NCBI GenBank assembly: GCA_963680875.1
Contig: OY804578.1
Span: 4,774,001 to 4,838,000 of the forward strand
DNA: 64,000 nucleotides
Reading direction: 5' to 3'
Source: Bathymodiolus brooksi
Taxonomy: Eukaryota; Mollusca; Bivalvia; Mytilida; Modiolidae
Shown: positions 1 to 15,700 of the stretch, piece after piece
Layout: each line of letters opens with the position of its first letter
Numbering within the stretch: position 1 is the stretch's first letter
Made by a program: the position numbers and the translations under genes
Notes under the pieces: generated by a model
The model's input: only the letters and a program-made list of their open reading frames with translations
Told to the model about the DNA's origin: nothing
The model's database searches: none

Positions 1-1420
1 AATGTTATTTTAGAAACGGTTACCCGGGTAATAGTGGTGATCATAACACTTCAATAATGAGCATACCTGATGAATGTTTTTCCAGACACAGTTACCCAAG
101 TAATAGTGGTGATCATAACACTTCAATAATAAGCATATCTGATGAATGTTATTCTAGAAACGGTTACCCATTTAATAGTGGTGATCATAACACTTCAATA
201 ATGAGCATACCTGATGAATGTTATTCCAGAAACGGTTACCCAGGTAATAGTGGTGATCATAAAACTTCAATAATGAGAATACTTGATGAATGTTATTCTA
301 GAAACGTTATCCAGGTAATAGTGGCAATCATAAATCTTCAATAATGAGCATACCTGATGAATGTTATTCCAGAAAAGGTTACCCAGGTAATAGTGGTTAT
401 CATAACACTTCAATAATGAGCATACCTGATGAATATTATTCTAGAAACGGTTACCCAGGTAATAGTGGTGTTCATAACACTTCAATAATGAGCATACCTG
501 ATGAATGTTATTCCATAAACGGTTACCCAGGTAATAGCGGCGATCATAAAGCTTCAATAATGAGCATACCTGATGAATATTATTCTAGAAACGGTTACCC
601 TGGTAATAGTGGTGATCATAAAACTTCAATAATGAGCATACCTGATGAATGTTATTCTAGAAACGGTTACCCAGGTAATAGTGGTGATCATAACACTTCA
701 ATAATGAGCATACCTGATGAATATTATTCTAGAAACGGTTACCCAGGTAATAGTGGTGATCATAAAACTTCAATAATTAGCATACCTGATGAATGTTATT
801 CTAGAAACGTTACCCTGGTAATAGTGGTGATCATAAAACTTCAATAATGAGCATACCTGATGAATATTATTCTGGAAACGGTTACCCTGGTAATAGGGGT
901 GATCATAACACTTCAATAATGAGCATACCTGATGAATGTTATTCTAGAAACGGTTACCCTGGTAATAGTGGCGATCATAAAGCTTCAATAATGAGCATAC
1001 CTGATGAAAGTTATTCTAGAAACGGATACCCAGGTAATAGTGGTGATCATAAAACTTCAATAATGAGCATACCTGATGAATGTTATTCTAGAAACGGTTA
1101 CCCAGGTAATAGTGGCGATCATAAAGCTTCAATAATGAGCATACCTGATGAAAGTTATTCTAGAAACGGATACCCAGGTAATAGTGGTGATCATAACACT
1201 TCAATAATGATCGTACCTGATGAATGTTATTCCAGAAACTGTTACCCAGGTAATAGTGGTAATCATAACACTTCAATAATGAGCATACCTGATGAATGTT
1301 TTTCTAGAAACGGTTACCCTGGTAATAGTGGTGATCATAACACTTCAATAATGAGCATACCTTATCAATGTTATTCCATAAACGGTTACCAAGGTAATAG
1401 TGGTGATCATAACACGTGAA

Positions 1421-2070
1421 TTATGAGCATACCTGATGAATGTTATTCCAGAAACAGTTAACCATGTAATAGTGGTGATCATAACACTTCAATATCGAGC
1501 GTACCTGATGAATGTTATTCCAGAAACGGTTACCCAGGTAATAGTGGTGATCATAACACTTCAATAATGAGCATACCTGATGAATGTTATTCTCGAAACG
1601 GTTACCCAGGTAATAGTGGTAATGATAAAACTTCAATAATGAGCATACCTGATGAATGTTATTCCAGAAACGGTTACCCAGGTAATAGTGTCGATCATAA
1701 AGCTTCAATAATGAGCATACCTGATGACAGTTATTCTAGAAACGGATACCCAGGTAATAGTGGTGATCATAAAACTTCAATAATGAGCATACCTGATGAA
1801 TGTTATTCCAGAAACGGTTACCCAGGTAATAGTGGTGATCATAACACTTCAATAATGAGCATACCTGATGAATGTTATTCTAGAAACTGATACCCAGGTA
1901 ATAGTGGTGATCATAACACTTCAATAATGAGCGTACCTGATGAATGTTATTCTAGAAACGGTTACCCTGGTAATAGTGGTGATCATAAAACTTCAATAAT
2001 GAGCATACATGATGAATGTTATTCTAGAAACGGTTACCCAGGTAATAGTTGCGATCATTAAGCTTCAATA
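1421..2070 (+). repeat. Stop-rich sub-block of the 72-bp satellite, recurring at 5597, 14164 and 20809
   Basis: This roughly nine-unit sub-block carries a recognisable set of private variants: CACGTGAATTATG at its left end, CAGTTAACC, TTCAATATCGAGC, TATTCTCGAAAC, GTGTCGATCATAAAGC and GATGACAG. The same ordered set recurs starting at 5597 (offset 4176 = 58 units), 14164 and 20809 (offset 6645 = 92 units plus one 21-bp insertion). Most in-frame stops of the array sit in these sub-blocks, so the long open frames between them end at homologous places. Confidence 0.85.
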
Positions 2071-5000
2071 ATGAGCATACCTGATGAAAGTTATTCTAGA
2101 AACGGATATCCAGGTAATAGTGGTGATCATAAAACTTCAATAATGAGCATACCTGATGAATGTTATTCCAGAAACGGTTACCCAGGTAATAGTGGTGATC
2201 ATAACACTTCAATAATGAGCATACCTGATGAATGTTTTTCTAGAAACGGTTACCCAGGTAATGGTGGTGATCATAACACTTCAATAATGAGCATACCTTA
2301 TCAATGTTATTCCAGAAACGGTTACCCAGGTAATAGTGGTGATCATAACACGTCAATTATGAGCATACCTGATGAATGTTATTCCAGAAACAGTTACCCA
2401 GGTAATAGTGGTGATCATAACACTTCAATAATCAGCATACCTGATGAATGTTATTCTAGAAACGGATACCCAGGTAATAGTGGTGATCATAACACTTCAA
2501 TAATGAGCGTACCTGATGAATGTTATTCCAGAAACGGTTACCCAGGTAATAGTGGTGATCATAACACTTCAATAATGAGCATACCTGATGAATGTTTTTC
2601 TAGAAACGGTTACCCTGGTAATAGTGGTGATCATAACACTTCAATAATGAGCATATCTTATCAATGTTATTCCAGAAACGGTTACCCATGTAATAGTGGT
2701 GATCATAACACTTCAATTATGAGCATACCTGATGAATGTTATTCCAGAAACGGTTACCCAGGTAATAGTGGTGATCATAAAACTTCAATAATGAGCATAC
2801 CTGATGAATGTTATTCCAGAAACGGTTACCCAGGTAATAGTGGTGATCATAAAACTTCAATAATGAGCATACCTGATGAATGTTATTTTAGAAACGGTTA
2901 CCCGGGTAATAGTGGTGATCATAACACTTCAATAATGAGCATACCTGATGAATGTTTTTCCAGACACAGTTACCCAAGTAATAGTGGTGATCATAACACT
3001 TCAATAATAAGCATATCTGATGAATGTTATTCTAGAAACGGTTACCCAGGTAATGGTGGTGATCATAACACTTCAATAATGAGCATACCTTATCAATGTT
3101 ATTCCAGAAACGGTTACCCAGGTAATAGTGGTGATCATAACACGTCAATTATGAGCATACCTGATGAATGTTATTCCAGAAACAGTTACCCAGGTAATAG
3201 TGGTGATCATAACACTTCAATAATCAGCATACCTGATGAATGTTATTCTAGAAACGGATACCCAGGTAATAGTGGTGATCATAACACTTCAATAATGAGC
3301 GTACCTGATGAATGTTATTCCAGAAACGGTTACCCAGGTAATAGTGGTGATCATAACACTTCAATAATGAGCATACCTGATGAATGTTTTTCTAGAAACG
3401 GTTACCCTGGTAATAGTGGTGATCATAACACTTCAATAATGAGCATATCTTATCAATGTTATTCCAGAAACGGTTACCCATGTAATAGTGGTGATCATAA
3501 CACTTCAATTATGAGCATACCTGATGAATGTTATTCCAGAAACGGTTACCCAGGTAATAGTGGTTATCATAAAACTTCAATAATGAGCATACCTGATGAA
3601 TGTTATTCCAGAAACGGTTACCCAGGTAATAGTGGTGATCATAAAACTTCAATAATGAGCATACCTGATGAATGTTATTTTAGAAACGGTTACCCGGGTA
3701 ATAGTGGTGATCATAACACTTCAATAATGAGCATACCTGATGAATGTTTTTCCAGACACAGTTACCCAAGTAATAGTGGTGATCATAACACTTCAATAAT
3801 AAGCATATCTGATGAATGTTATTCTAGAAACGGTTACCCAGGTAATAGTGGTTATCATAACACTTCAATAATGAGCATACCTGATGAATATTATTCTAGA
3901 AACGGTTACCCAGGTAATAGTGGTGTTCATAACACTTCAATAATGAGCATACCTGATGAATGTTATTCTAGAAACGGTTACCCTGGTAATAGTGGTGATC
4001 ATAACACTTCAATAATGATCATACCTGATGAATATTATTCTAGAAACGGTTACCCAGGTAATAGTGGTGATCATAAAACTTCAATAATGAGCATACCTGA
4101 TGAATGTTATTCTAGAAACGGTTACCCTGGTAATAGTGGTGATCATAAAACTTCAATAATGAGCATACCTGATGAATATTATTCTGGAAACGGTTACCCA
4201 GGTAATAGGGGTGATCATAACACTTCAATAATGAGCATACCTGATGAATGTTATTCTAGAAACGGTTACCTTGGTAATAGTGGCGATCATAAAGCTTCAA
4301 TAATGAGCATACCTGATGAATGTTATTCTAGAAACGGATACCCAGGTAATAGTGGTGATCATAACACTTCAATAATGAGCGTACCTGATGAATGTTATTC
4401 CAGAAACGGTTACCCAGGTAATAGTGGTGATCATAACACTTCAATAATGAGCATACCTGATGAATGTTTTTCTAGAAACGGTTACCCTGGTAATAGTGGT
4501 GATCATAACACTTCAATAATGAGCATATCTTATCAATGTTATTCCAGAAACGGTTACCCATGTAATAGTGGTGATCATAACACTTCAATTATGAGCATAC
4601 CTGATGAATGTTATTCCAGAAACGGTTACCCAGGTAATAGTGGTGATCATAAAACTTCAATAATGGGCATACCTGATGAATGTTATTCCAGAAACGGTTA
4701 CCCAGGTAATAGTGGTGATCATAAAACTTCAATAATGAGCATACCTGATGAATGTTATTTTAGAAACGGTTACCCGGGTAATAGTGGTGATCATAACACT
4801 TCAATAATGAGCATACCTGATGAATTTTTTTCCAGACACAGTTACCCAAGTAATAGTGATGATCATAACACTTCAATAATAAGCATATCTGATGAATGTT
4901 ATTCTAGAAACGGTTACCCAGGTAATAGTGGTGTTCATAACACTTCAATAATGAGCATACCTGATGAATGTTATTCTAGAAACGGTTACCCAGGTAATAG

Positions 5001-7398
5001 CGGCGATCATAAAGCTTCAATAATGAGCATACCTGATGAATATTATTCTAGAAACTGTTACCCTGGTAAGAGTGGTGATCATAAAACTTCAATAATGAGC
5101 ATACCTGATGAATGTTATTCTAGAAACGGTTACCCTGGTAATAGTGGTGATCATAACACTTCAATAATGAGCATACCTGATGAATATTATTCTAGAAACG
5201 GTTACCCAGGTAATAGTGGTGATCATAAAACTTCAATAATGAGCATACCTGATGAATGTTATTCTAGAAACGGTTACCCAGGTAATAGTGGTGATCATAA
5301 AACTTCAATAATGAGCATACCTGATGAATATTATTCTGGAAACGGTTACCCAGGTAATAGGGGTGATCATAACACTTCAATAATGAACATACTTGATGAA
5401 TGTTATTCTAGAAACGGTTACCCTGGTAATAGTGGCGATCATAAAGCTTCAATAATGAGCATACCTGATGAATGTTTTTCTAGAAACGGTTACCCTGGTA
5501 ATAGTGGTGATCATAACACTTCAATAATGAGCATACCTTATCAATGTTATTCCATAAACGGTTACCAAGGTAATAGTGGTGATCATAACACGTGAATTAT
5601 GAGCATACCTGATGAATGTTATTCCAGAAACAGTTAACCATGTAATAGTGGTGATCATAACACTTCAATATCGAGCGTACCTGATGAATGTTATTCCAGA
5701 AACGGTTACCCAGGTAATAGTGGTGATCATAACACTTCAATAATGAGCATACCTGATGAATGTTATTCTCGAAACGGTTACCCAGGTAATAGTGGTAATG
5801 ATAAAACTTCAATAATGAGCATACCTGATGAATGTTATTCCAGAAACGGTTACCCAGGTAATAGTGTCGATCATAAAGCTTCAATAATGAGCATACCTGA
5901 TGACAGTTATTCTAGAAACGGATACCCAGGTAATAGTGGTGATCATAAAACTTCAATAATGAGCATACCTGATGAATGTTATTCCAGAAACAGTTACCCA
6001 GGTAATAGTGGTGATCATAACACTTCAATAATGAGCATACCTGATGAATGTTATTCTAGAAACTGATACCCAGGTAATAGTGGTGATCATAACACTTCAA
6101 TAATGAGCGTACCTGATGAATGTTATTCTAGAAACGGTTACCCTGGTAATAGTGGTGATCATAAAACTTCAATAATGAGCATACATGATGAATGTTATTC
6201 TAGAAACGGTTACCCAGGTAATAGTTGCGATCATTAAGCTTCAATAATGAGCATACCTGATGAAAGTTATTCTAGAAACGGATATCCAGGTAATAGTGGT
6301 GATCATAAAACTTCAATAATGAGCATACCTGATGAATGTTATTCCAGAAACGGTTACCCAGGTAATAGTGGTGATCATAACACTTCAATAATGAGCATAC
6401 CTGATGAATGTTTTTCTAGAAACGGTTACCCAGGTAATGGTGGTGATCATAACACTTCAATAATGAGCATACCTTATCAATGTTATTCCAGAAACGGTTA
6501 CCCAGGTAATAGTGGTGATCATAACACGTCAATTATGAGCATACCTGATGAATGTTATTCCAGAAACAGTTACCCAGGTAATAGTGGTGATCATAACATT
6601 TCAATAATCAGCATACCTGATGAATGTTATTCTAGAAACGGATACCCAGGTAATAGTGGTGATCATAACACTTCAATAATGAGCATACCTGATGAATGTT
6701 ATTCCAGAAACGGTTACCCAGGTAATAGTGGTGATCATAACACTTCAATAATGAGCATACCTGATGAATGTTTTTCTAGAAACGGTTACCCTGGTAATAG
6801 TGGTGATCATAACACTTCAATAATGAGCATATCTTATCAATGTTATTCCAGAAACGGTTACCCATGTAATAGTGGTGATCATAACACTTCAATTATGAGC
6901 ATACCTGATGAATGTTATTCCAGAAACGTTACCCAGGTAATAGTGGTGATCATAAAACTTCAATAATGAGCATACCTGATGAATGTTATTCCAGAAACGG
7001 TTACCCAGGTAATAGTGGTGATCATAAAACTTCAATAATGAGCATACCTGATGAATGTTATTTTAGAAACGGTTACCCGGGTAATAGTGGTGATCATAAC
7101 ACTTCAATAATGAGCATACCTGATGAATGTTTTTCCAGACACAGTTACCCAAGTAATAGTGGTGATCATAACACTTCAATAATAAGCATATCTGATGAAT
7201 GTTATTCTAGAAACGGTTACCCAGGTAATGGTGGTGATCATAACACTTCAATAATGAGCATACCTTATCAATGTTATTCCAGAAACGGTTACCCAGGTAA
7301 TAGTGGTGATCATAACACGTCAATTATGAGCATACCTGATGAATGTTATTCCAGAAACAGTTACCCAGGTAATAGTGGTGATCATAACACTTCAATAA

Positions 7399-10062
7399 TC
7401 AGCATACCTGATGAATGTTATTCTAGAAACGGATACCCAGGTAATAGTGGTGATCATAACACTTCAATAATGAGCGTACCTGATGAATGTTATTCCAGAA
7501 ACGGTTACCCAGGTAATAGTGGTGATCATAACACTTCAATAATGAGCATACCTGATGAATGTTTTTCTAGAAACGGTTACCCTGGTAATAGTGGTGATCA
7601 TAACACTTCAATAATGAGCATATCTTATCAATGTTATTCCAGAAACGGTTACCCATGTAATAGTGGTGATCATAACACTTCAATTATGAGCATACCTGAT
7701 GAATGTTATTCCAGAAACGGTTACCCAGGTAATAGTGGTGATCATAAAACTTCAATAATGAGCATACCTGATGAATGTTATTCCAGAAACGGTTACCCAG
7801 GTAATAGTGGTGATCATAAAACTTCAATAATGAGCATACCTGATGAATGTTATTTTAGAAACGGTTACCCGGGTAATAGTGGTGATCATAACACTTCAAT
7901 AATGAGCATACCTGATGAATGTTTTTCCAGACACAGTTACCCAAGTAATAGTGGTGATCATAACACTTCAATAATAAGCATATCTGATGAATGTTATTCT
8001 AGAAACGGTTACCCAGGTAATAGTGGTTATCATAACACTTCAATAATGAGCATACCTGATGAATATTATTCTAGAAACGGTTACCCAGGTAATAGTGGTG
8101 TTCATAACACTTCAATAATGAGCATACCTGATGAATGTTATTCTAGAAACGGTTACCCTGGTAATAGTGGTGATCATAACACTTCAATAATGATCATACC
8201 TGATGAATATTATTCTAGAAACGGTTACCCAGGTAATAGTGGTGATCATAAAACTTCAATAATGAGCATACCTGATGAATGTTATTCTAGAAACGGTTAC
8301 CCTGGTAATAGTGGTGATCATAAAACTTCAATAATGAGCATACCTGATGAATATTATTCTGGAAACGGATACCCAGGTAATAGGGGTGATCATAACACTT
8401 CAATAATGAGCATACCTGATGAATGTTATTCTAGAAACGGATACCCAGGTAATAGTGGTGATCATAACACTTCAATAATGAGCGTACCTGATGAATGTTA
8501 TTCCAGAAACGGTTACCCAGGTAATAGTGGTGATCATAACACTTCAATAATGAGCATACCTGATGAATGTTTTTCTAGAAACGGTTACCCTGGTAATAGT
8601 GGTGATCATAACACTTCAATAATGAGCATATCTTATCAATGTTATTCCAGAAACGGTTACCCATGTAATAGTGGTGATCATAACACTTCAATTATGAGCA
8701 TACCTGATGAATGTTATTCCAGAAACGGTTACCCAGGTAATAGTGGTGATCATAAAACTTCAATAATGAGCATACCTGATGAATGTTATTTTAGAAACGG
8801 TTACCCGGGTAATAGTGGTGATCATAACACTTCAATAATGAGCATACCTGATGAATGTTTTTCCAGACACAGTTACCCAAGTAATAGTGGTGATCATAAC
8901 ACTTCAATAATAAGCATATCTGATGAATGTTATTCTAGAAACGGTTACCCAGGTAATAGTGGTGTTCATAACACTTCAATAATGAGCATACCTGATGAAT
9001 GTTATTCTAGAAACGGTTACCCAGGTAATAGCGGCGATCATAAAGCTTCAATAATGAGCATACCTGATGAATATTATTCTAGAAACTGTTACCCTGGTAA
9101 GAGTGGTGATCATAAAACTTCAATAATGAGCATACCTGATGAATGTTATTCTAGAAACGGTTACCCTGGTAATAGTGGTGATCATAACACTTCAATAATG
9201 AGCATACCTGATGAATATTATTCTGGAAACGGTTACCCAGGTAATAGTGGTGATCATAAAACTTCAATAATGAGCATACCTGATGAATGTTATTCTAGAA
9301 ACGGTTACCCTGGTAATAGTGGTGATCATAAAACTTCAATAATGAGCATACCTGATGAATATTATTCTGGAAACGGTTACCCAGGTAATAGGGGTGATCA
9401 TAACACTTCAATAATGAACATACCTGATGAATGTTATTCTAGAAACGGTTACCCTGGTAATAGTGGCGATCATAAAGCTTCAATAATGAGCATACCTGAT
9501 GAAAGTTATTCTAGAAACGGATACCCATGTAATAGTGGTGATCATAAAACTTCAATAATGAGCATACCTGATGAATGTTATTCTAGAAACGGTTACCCAG
9601 GTAATAGTGGCGATCATAAAGCTTCAATAATGAGCATACCTGATGAATGTTATTCCAGAAAAGGTTACCCAGGTAATAGTGGTTATCATAACACTTCAAT
9701 AATGAGCATACCTGATGAATATTATTCTAGAAACGGTTACCCAGGTAATAGTGGTGTTCATAACACTTCAATAATGAGCATACCTGATGAATGTTATTCT
9801 AGAAACGGTTACCCTGGTAATAGTGGTGATCATAACACTTCAATAATGAGCATACCTGATGAATATTATTCTAGAAACGGTTACCCAGGTAATAATGGTG
9901 ATCATAAAACTTCAATAATGAGCATACCTGATGAATATTATTCTGGAAACGGTTAACCAGGTAATAGGGGTGATCATAACACTTCAATAATGAGCATACC
10001 TGATGAATGTTATTCTAGAAACGGTTACCTTGGTAATAGTGGCGATCATAAAGCTTCAATAA
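7399..10062 (+). repeat. 2664-bp higher-order repeat, copy 1 (37 units)
   Basis: Within the 72-bp satellite this block of 37 units recurs almost unchanged immediately downstream. Landmarks repeat at exactly 2664 bp: the ATGAGCGTACC variant at 7470 and 10134, the GGTTAACC stop variant at about 9951 and 12615, and the GGTAATAATGGT variant just before each stop. Shared private variants along the whole block indicate recent segmental duplication and not independent drift of single units. Confidence 0.85.
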
Positions 10063-12726
10063 TGAGCATACCTGATGAATGTTATTCTAGAAACGGATAC
10101 CCAGGTAATAGTGGTGATCATAACACTTCAATAATGAGCGTACCTGATGAATGTTATTCCAGAAACGGTTACCCAGGTAATAGTGGTGATCATAACACTT
10201 CAATAATGAGCATACCTGATGAATGTTTTTCTAGAAACGGTTACCCTGGTAAAAGTGGTGATCATAACACTTCAATAATGAGCATATCTTATCAATGTTA
10301 TTCCAGAAACGGTTACCCATGTAATAGTGGTGATCATAACACTTCAATTATGAGCATACCTGATGAATGTTATTCCAGAAACGGTTACCCAGGTAATAGT
10401 GGTGATCATAACACTTCAATTATGAGCATACCTGATGAATGTTATTCCAGAAACGGTTACCCAGGTAATAGTGGTGATCATAAAACTTCAATAATGAGCA
10501 TACCTGATGAATGTTATTTTAGAAACGGTTACCCGGGTAATAGTGGTGATCATAACACTTCAATAATGAGCATACCTGATGAATGTTTTTCCAGACACAG
10601 TTACCCAAGTAATAGTGGTGATCATAACACTTCAATAATAAGCATATCTGATGAATGTTATTCTAGAAACGGTTACCCAGGTAATAGTGGTTATCATAAC
10701 ACTTCAATAATGAGCATACCTGATGAATATTATTCTAGAAACGGTTACCCAGGTAATAGTGGTGTTCATAACACTTCAATAATGAGCATACCTGATGAAT
10801 GTTATTCTAGAAACGGTTACCCTGGTAATAGTGGTGATCATAACACTTCAATAATGATCATACCTGATGAATATTATTCTAGAAACGGTTACCCAGGTAA
10901 TAGTGGTGATCATAAAACTTCAATAATGAGCATACCTGATGAATGTTATTCTAGAAACGGTTACCCTGGTAATAGTGGTGATCATAAAACTTCAATAATG
11001 AGCATACCTGATGAATATTATTCTGGAAACGGATACCCAGGTAATAGGGGTGATCATAACACTTCAATAATGAGCATACCTGATGAATGTTATTCTAGAA
11101 ACGGATACCCAGGTAATAGTGGTGATCATAACACTTCAATAATGAGCGTACCTGATGAATGTTATTCCAGAAACGGTTACCCAGGTAATAGTGGTGATCA
11201 TAACACTTCAATAATGAGCATACCTGATGAATGTTTTTCTAGAAACTGTTACCCTGGTAATAGTGGTGATCATAACACTTCAATAATGAGCATATCTTAT
11301 CAATGTTATTCCAGAAACGGTTACCCATGTAATAGTGGTGATCATAACACTTCAATTATGAGCATACCTGATGAATGTTATTCCAGAAACGGTTACCCAG
11401 GTAATAGTGGTGATCATAAAACTTCAATAATGAGCATACCTGATGAATGTTATTTTAGAAACGGTTACCCGGGTAATAGTGGTGATCATAACACTTCAAT
11501 AATGAGCATACCTGATGAATGTTTTTCCAGACACAGTTACCCAAGTAATAGTGGTGATCATAACACTTCAATAATAAGCATATCTGATGAATGTTATTCT
11601 AGAAACGGTTACCCAGGTAATAGTGGTGTTCATAACACTTCAATAATGAGCATACCTGATGAATGTTATTCTAGAAACGGTTACCCAGGTAATAGCGGCG
11701 ATCATAAAGCTTCAATAATGAGCATACCTGATGAATATTATTCTAGAAACTGTTACCCTGGTAAGAGTGGTGATCATAAAACTTCAATAATGAGCATACC
11801 TGATGAATGTTATTCTAGAAACGGTTACCCTGGTAATAGTGGTGATCATAACACTTCAATAATGAGCATACCTGATGAATATTATTCTGGAAACGGTTAC
11901 CCAGGTAATAGTGGTGATCATAAAACTTCAATAATGAGCATACCTGATGAATGTTATTCTAGAAACGGTTACCCTGGTAATAGTGGTGATCATAAAACTT
12001 CAATAATGAGCATACCTGATGAATATTATTCTGGAAACGGTTACCCAGGTAATAGGGGTGATCATAACACTTCAATAATGAACATACCTGATGAATGTTA
12101 TTCTAGAAACGGTTACCCTGGTAATAGTGGCGATCATAAAGCTTCAATAATGAGCATACCTGATGAAAGTTATTCTAGAAACGGATACCCATGTAATAGT
12201 GGTGATCATAAAACTTCAATAATGAGCATACCTGATGAATGTTATTCTAGAAACGGTTACCCAGGTAATAGTGGCGATCATAAAGCTTCAATAATGAGCA
12301 TACCTGATGAATGTTATTCCAGAAAAGGTTACCCAGGTAATAGTGGTTATCATAACACTTCAATAATGAGCATACCTGATGAATATTATTCTAGAAACGG
12401 TTACCCAGGTAATAGTGGTGTTCATAACACTTCAATAATGAGCATACCTGATGAATGTTATTCTAGAAACGGTTACCCTGGTAATAGTGGTGATCATAAC
12501 ACTTCAATAATGAGCATACCTGATGAATATTATTCTAGAAACGGTTACCCAGGTAATAATGGTGATCATAAAACTTCAATAATGAGCATACCTGATGAAT
12601 ATTATTCTGGAAACGGTTAACCAGGTAATAGGGGTGATCATAACACTTCAATAATGAGCATACCTGATGAATGTTATTCTAGAAACGGTTACCTTGGTAA
12701 TAGTGGCGATCATAAAGTTTCAATAA
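10063..12726 (+). repeat. 2664-bp higher-order repeat, copy 2 (37 units)
   Basis: This is the second adjacent copy of the 37-unit block. It carries the same ordered series of variant units as copy 1, with scattered single-base differences (for example AAC in place of AAA in the unit near 10411, and TGT in place of GGT near 11247). The next landmark (ATGAGCGTACC at 12798) again follows at 2664 bp, but the array then diverges from the pattern. Confidence 0.85.
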
Positions 12727-15700
12727 TGAGCATACCTGATGAATGTTATTCTAGAAACGGATACCCAGGTAATAGTGGTGATCATAACACTTCAATAATG
12801 AGCGTACCTGATGAATGTTATTCCAGAAACGGTTACCCAGGTAATAGTGGTGATCATAACACTTCAATAATGAGCATACCTGATGAATGTTTTTCTAGAA
12901 ACGGTTACCCTGGTAAAAGTGGTGATCATAACACTTCAATAATGAGCATATCTTATCAATGTTATTCCAGAAACGGTTACCCATGTAATAGTGGTGATCA
13001 TAACACTTCAATTATGAGCATACCTGATGAATGTTATTCCAGAAACGGTTACCCAGGTAATAGTGGTGATCATAAAACTTCAATAATGGGCATACCTGAT
13101 GAATGTTATTCCAGAAACGGTTACCCAGGTAATAGTGGTGATCATAAAACTTCAATAATGAGCATACCTGATGAATGTTATTTTAGAAACGGTTACCCGG
13201 GTAATAGTGGTGATCATAACACTTCAATAATGAGCATACCTGATGAATGTTTTTCCAGACACAGTTACCCAAGTAATAGTGGTGATCATAACACTTCAAT
13301 AATAAGCATATCTGATGAATGTTATTCTAGAAACGGTTACCCAGGTAATAGTGGTGTTCATAACACTTCAATAATGAGCATACCTGATGAATGTTATTCT
13401 AGAAACGGTTACCCAGGTAATAGCGGCGATCATAAAGCTTCAATAATGAGCATACCTGATGAATATTATTCTAGAAACTGTTACCCTGGTAATAGTGGTG
13501 ATCATAAAACTTCAATAATGAGCATACCTGATGAATGTTATTCTAGAAACGGTTACCCTGGTAATAGTGGTGATCATAACACTTCAATAATGAGCATACC
13601 TGATGAATATTATTCTAGAAACGGTTACCCAGGTAATAGTGGTGATCATAAAACTTCAATAATGAGCATACCTGATGAATGTTATTCTAGAAACGGTTAC
13701 CCTGGTAATAGTGGTGATCATAAAACTTCAATAATGAGCATACCTGATGAATATTATTCTGGAAACGGTTACCCAGGTAATAGGGGTGATCATAACACTT
13801 CAATAATGAACATACCTGATGAATGTTATTCTAGAAACGGTTACCCTTGTAATAGTGGCGATCATAAAGCTTCAATAATGAGCATACCTGATGAAAGTTA
13901 TTCTAGAAACGGATACCCAGATAATAGTGGTGATCATAACACTTCAATAATGATCGTACCTGATGAATGTTATTCCAGAAACGGTTACCCAGGTAATAGT
14001 GGTAATCATAACACTTCAATAATGAGCATACCTGATGAATGTTTTTCTAGAAACGGTTACCCTGGTAATAGTGGTGATCATAACACTTCAATAATGAGCA
14101 TACCTTATCAATGTTATTCCATAAACGGTTACCCAGGTAATAGTGGTGATCATAACACGTGAATTATGAGCATACCTGATGAATGTTATTCCAGAAACAG
14201 TTAACCAGGTAATAGTGGTGATCATAACACTTCAATATCGAGCGTACCTGATGAATGTTATTCCAGAAACGGTTACCCAGGTAATAGTGGTGATCATAAC
14301 ACTTCAATAATGAGCATACCTGATGAATGTTATTCTCGAAACGGTTACCCAGGTAATAGTGGTAATGATAAAACTTCAATAATGAGCATACCTGATGAAT
14401 GTTATTCCAGAAACGGTTACCCAGGTAATAGTGTCGATCATAAAGCTTCAATAATGAGCATACCTGATGACAGTTATTCTAGAAACGGATACCCAGGTAA
14501 TAGTGGTGATCATAAAACTTCAATAATGAGCATACCTGATGAATGTTATTCCAGAAACAGTTACCCAGGTAATAGTGGTGATCATAACACTTCAATAATG
14601 AGCATACCTGATGAATGTTATTCTAGAAACGGATACCCAGGTAATAGTGGTGATCATAACACTTCAATAATGAGCGTACCTGATGAATGTTATTCTAGAA
14701 ACGGTTACCCTGGTAATAGTGGTGATCATAACACTTCAATAATGAGCATACCTGATGAATGTTATTCCAGAAACGGCTACCCAGGTAATAGTGGTGATCA
14801 TAACACTTCAATAATGAGCATACCTGATGAATGTTATTCTCGAAACGGTTACCCAGGTAAAAGTGGTGATGATAAAACTTCAATAATGAGCATACCTGAT
14901 GAATGTTATTCCAGAAACGGTTACCCAGGTAATAGTGGTGATCATAAAACTTCAATAATGAGCATACATGATGAATGTTATTCTAGAAACGGTTACCCAG
15001 GTAATAGTTGCGATCATTAAGCTTCAATAATGAGCATACCTGATGAAAGTTATTCTAGAAACGGATACCCAGGTAATAGTGGTGATCATAAAACTTCAAT
15101 AATGAGCATACCTGATGAATGTTATTCCAGAAACGGTTACCCAGGTAATAGTGGTGATCATAACACTTCAATAATGAGCATACCTGATGAATGTTTTTCT
15201 AGAAACGGTTACCCAGGTAATGGTGGTGATCATAACACGTCAATTATGAGCATACCTGATGAATGTTATTCCAGAAACAGTTACCCATGTAATAGTGGTG
15301 ATCATAAAACTTCAATTATGGGCATACCTGATGAATGTTATTCCAGAAACGGTTACCCAGGTAATAGTGGTGATCATAAAACTTCAATAATGAGCATACC
15401 TGATGAATGTTATTTTAGAAACAGTTACCCTGGTAATAGTGGTGATCATAACATTTCAATAATGAGCATACCTGATGAATGTTTTTCCAGAAACAGTTAC
15501 CCAAGTAATAGTGGTGATCATAACACTTCAATAATAAGCATACCTGATGAATGTTATTCTAGAAACGGTTACCCTGGTAATAGTGGTGAGCATAACACTT
15601 CAATAATGAACATACCTGATGAATATTATTCCAGAAACGGTTACCCAGGTAATATTGGTGATCATAACACTTCAATAATGAGCATACCTGATGAATGTTA

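Noticed and set aside
1421..1708. Minus-strand ORF with LGNRFWNNIHQVCSLLK repeats (also 5597, 14164, 20809)
   Set aside because: It is the antisense of the same satellite, open only where local variants remove stops.
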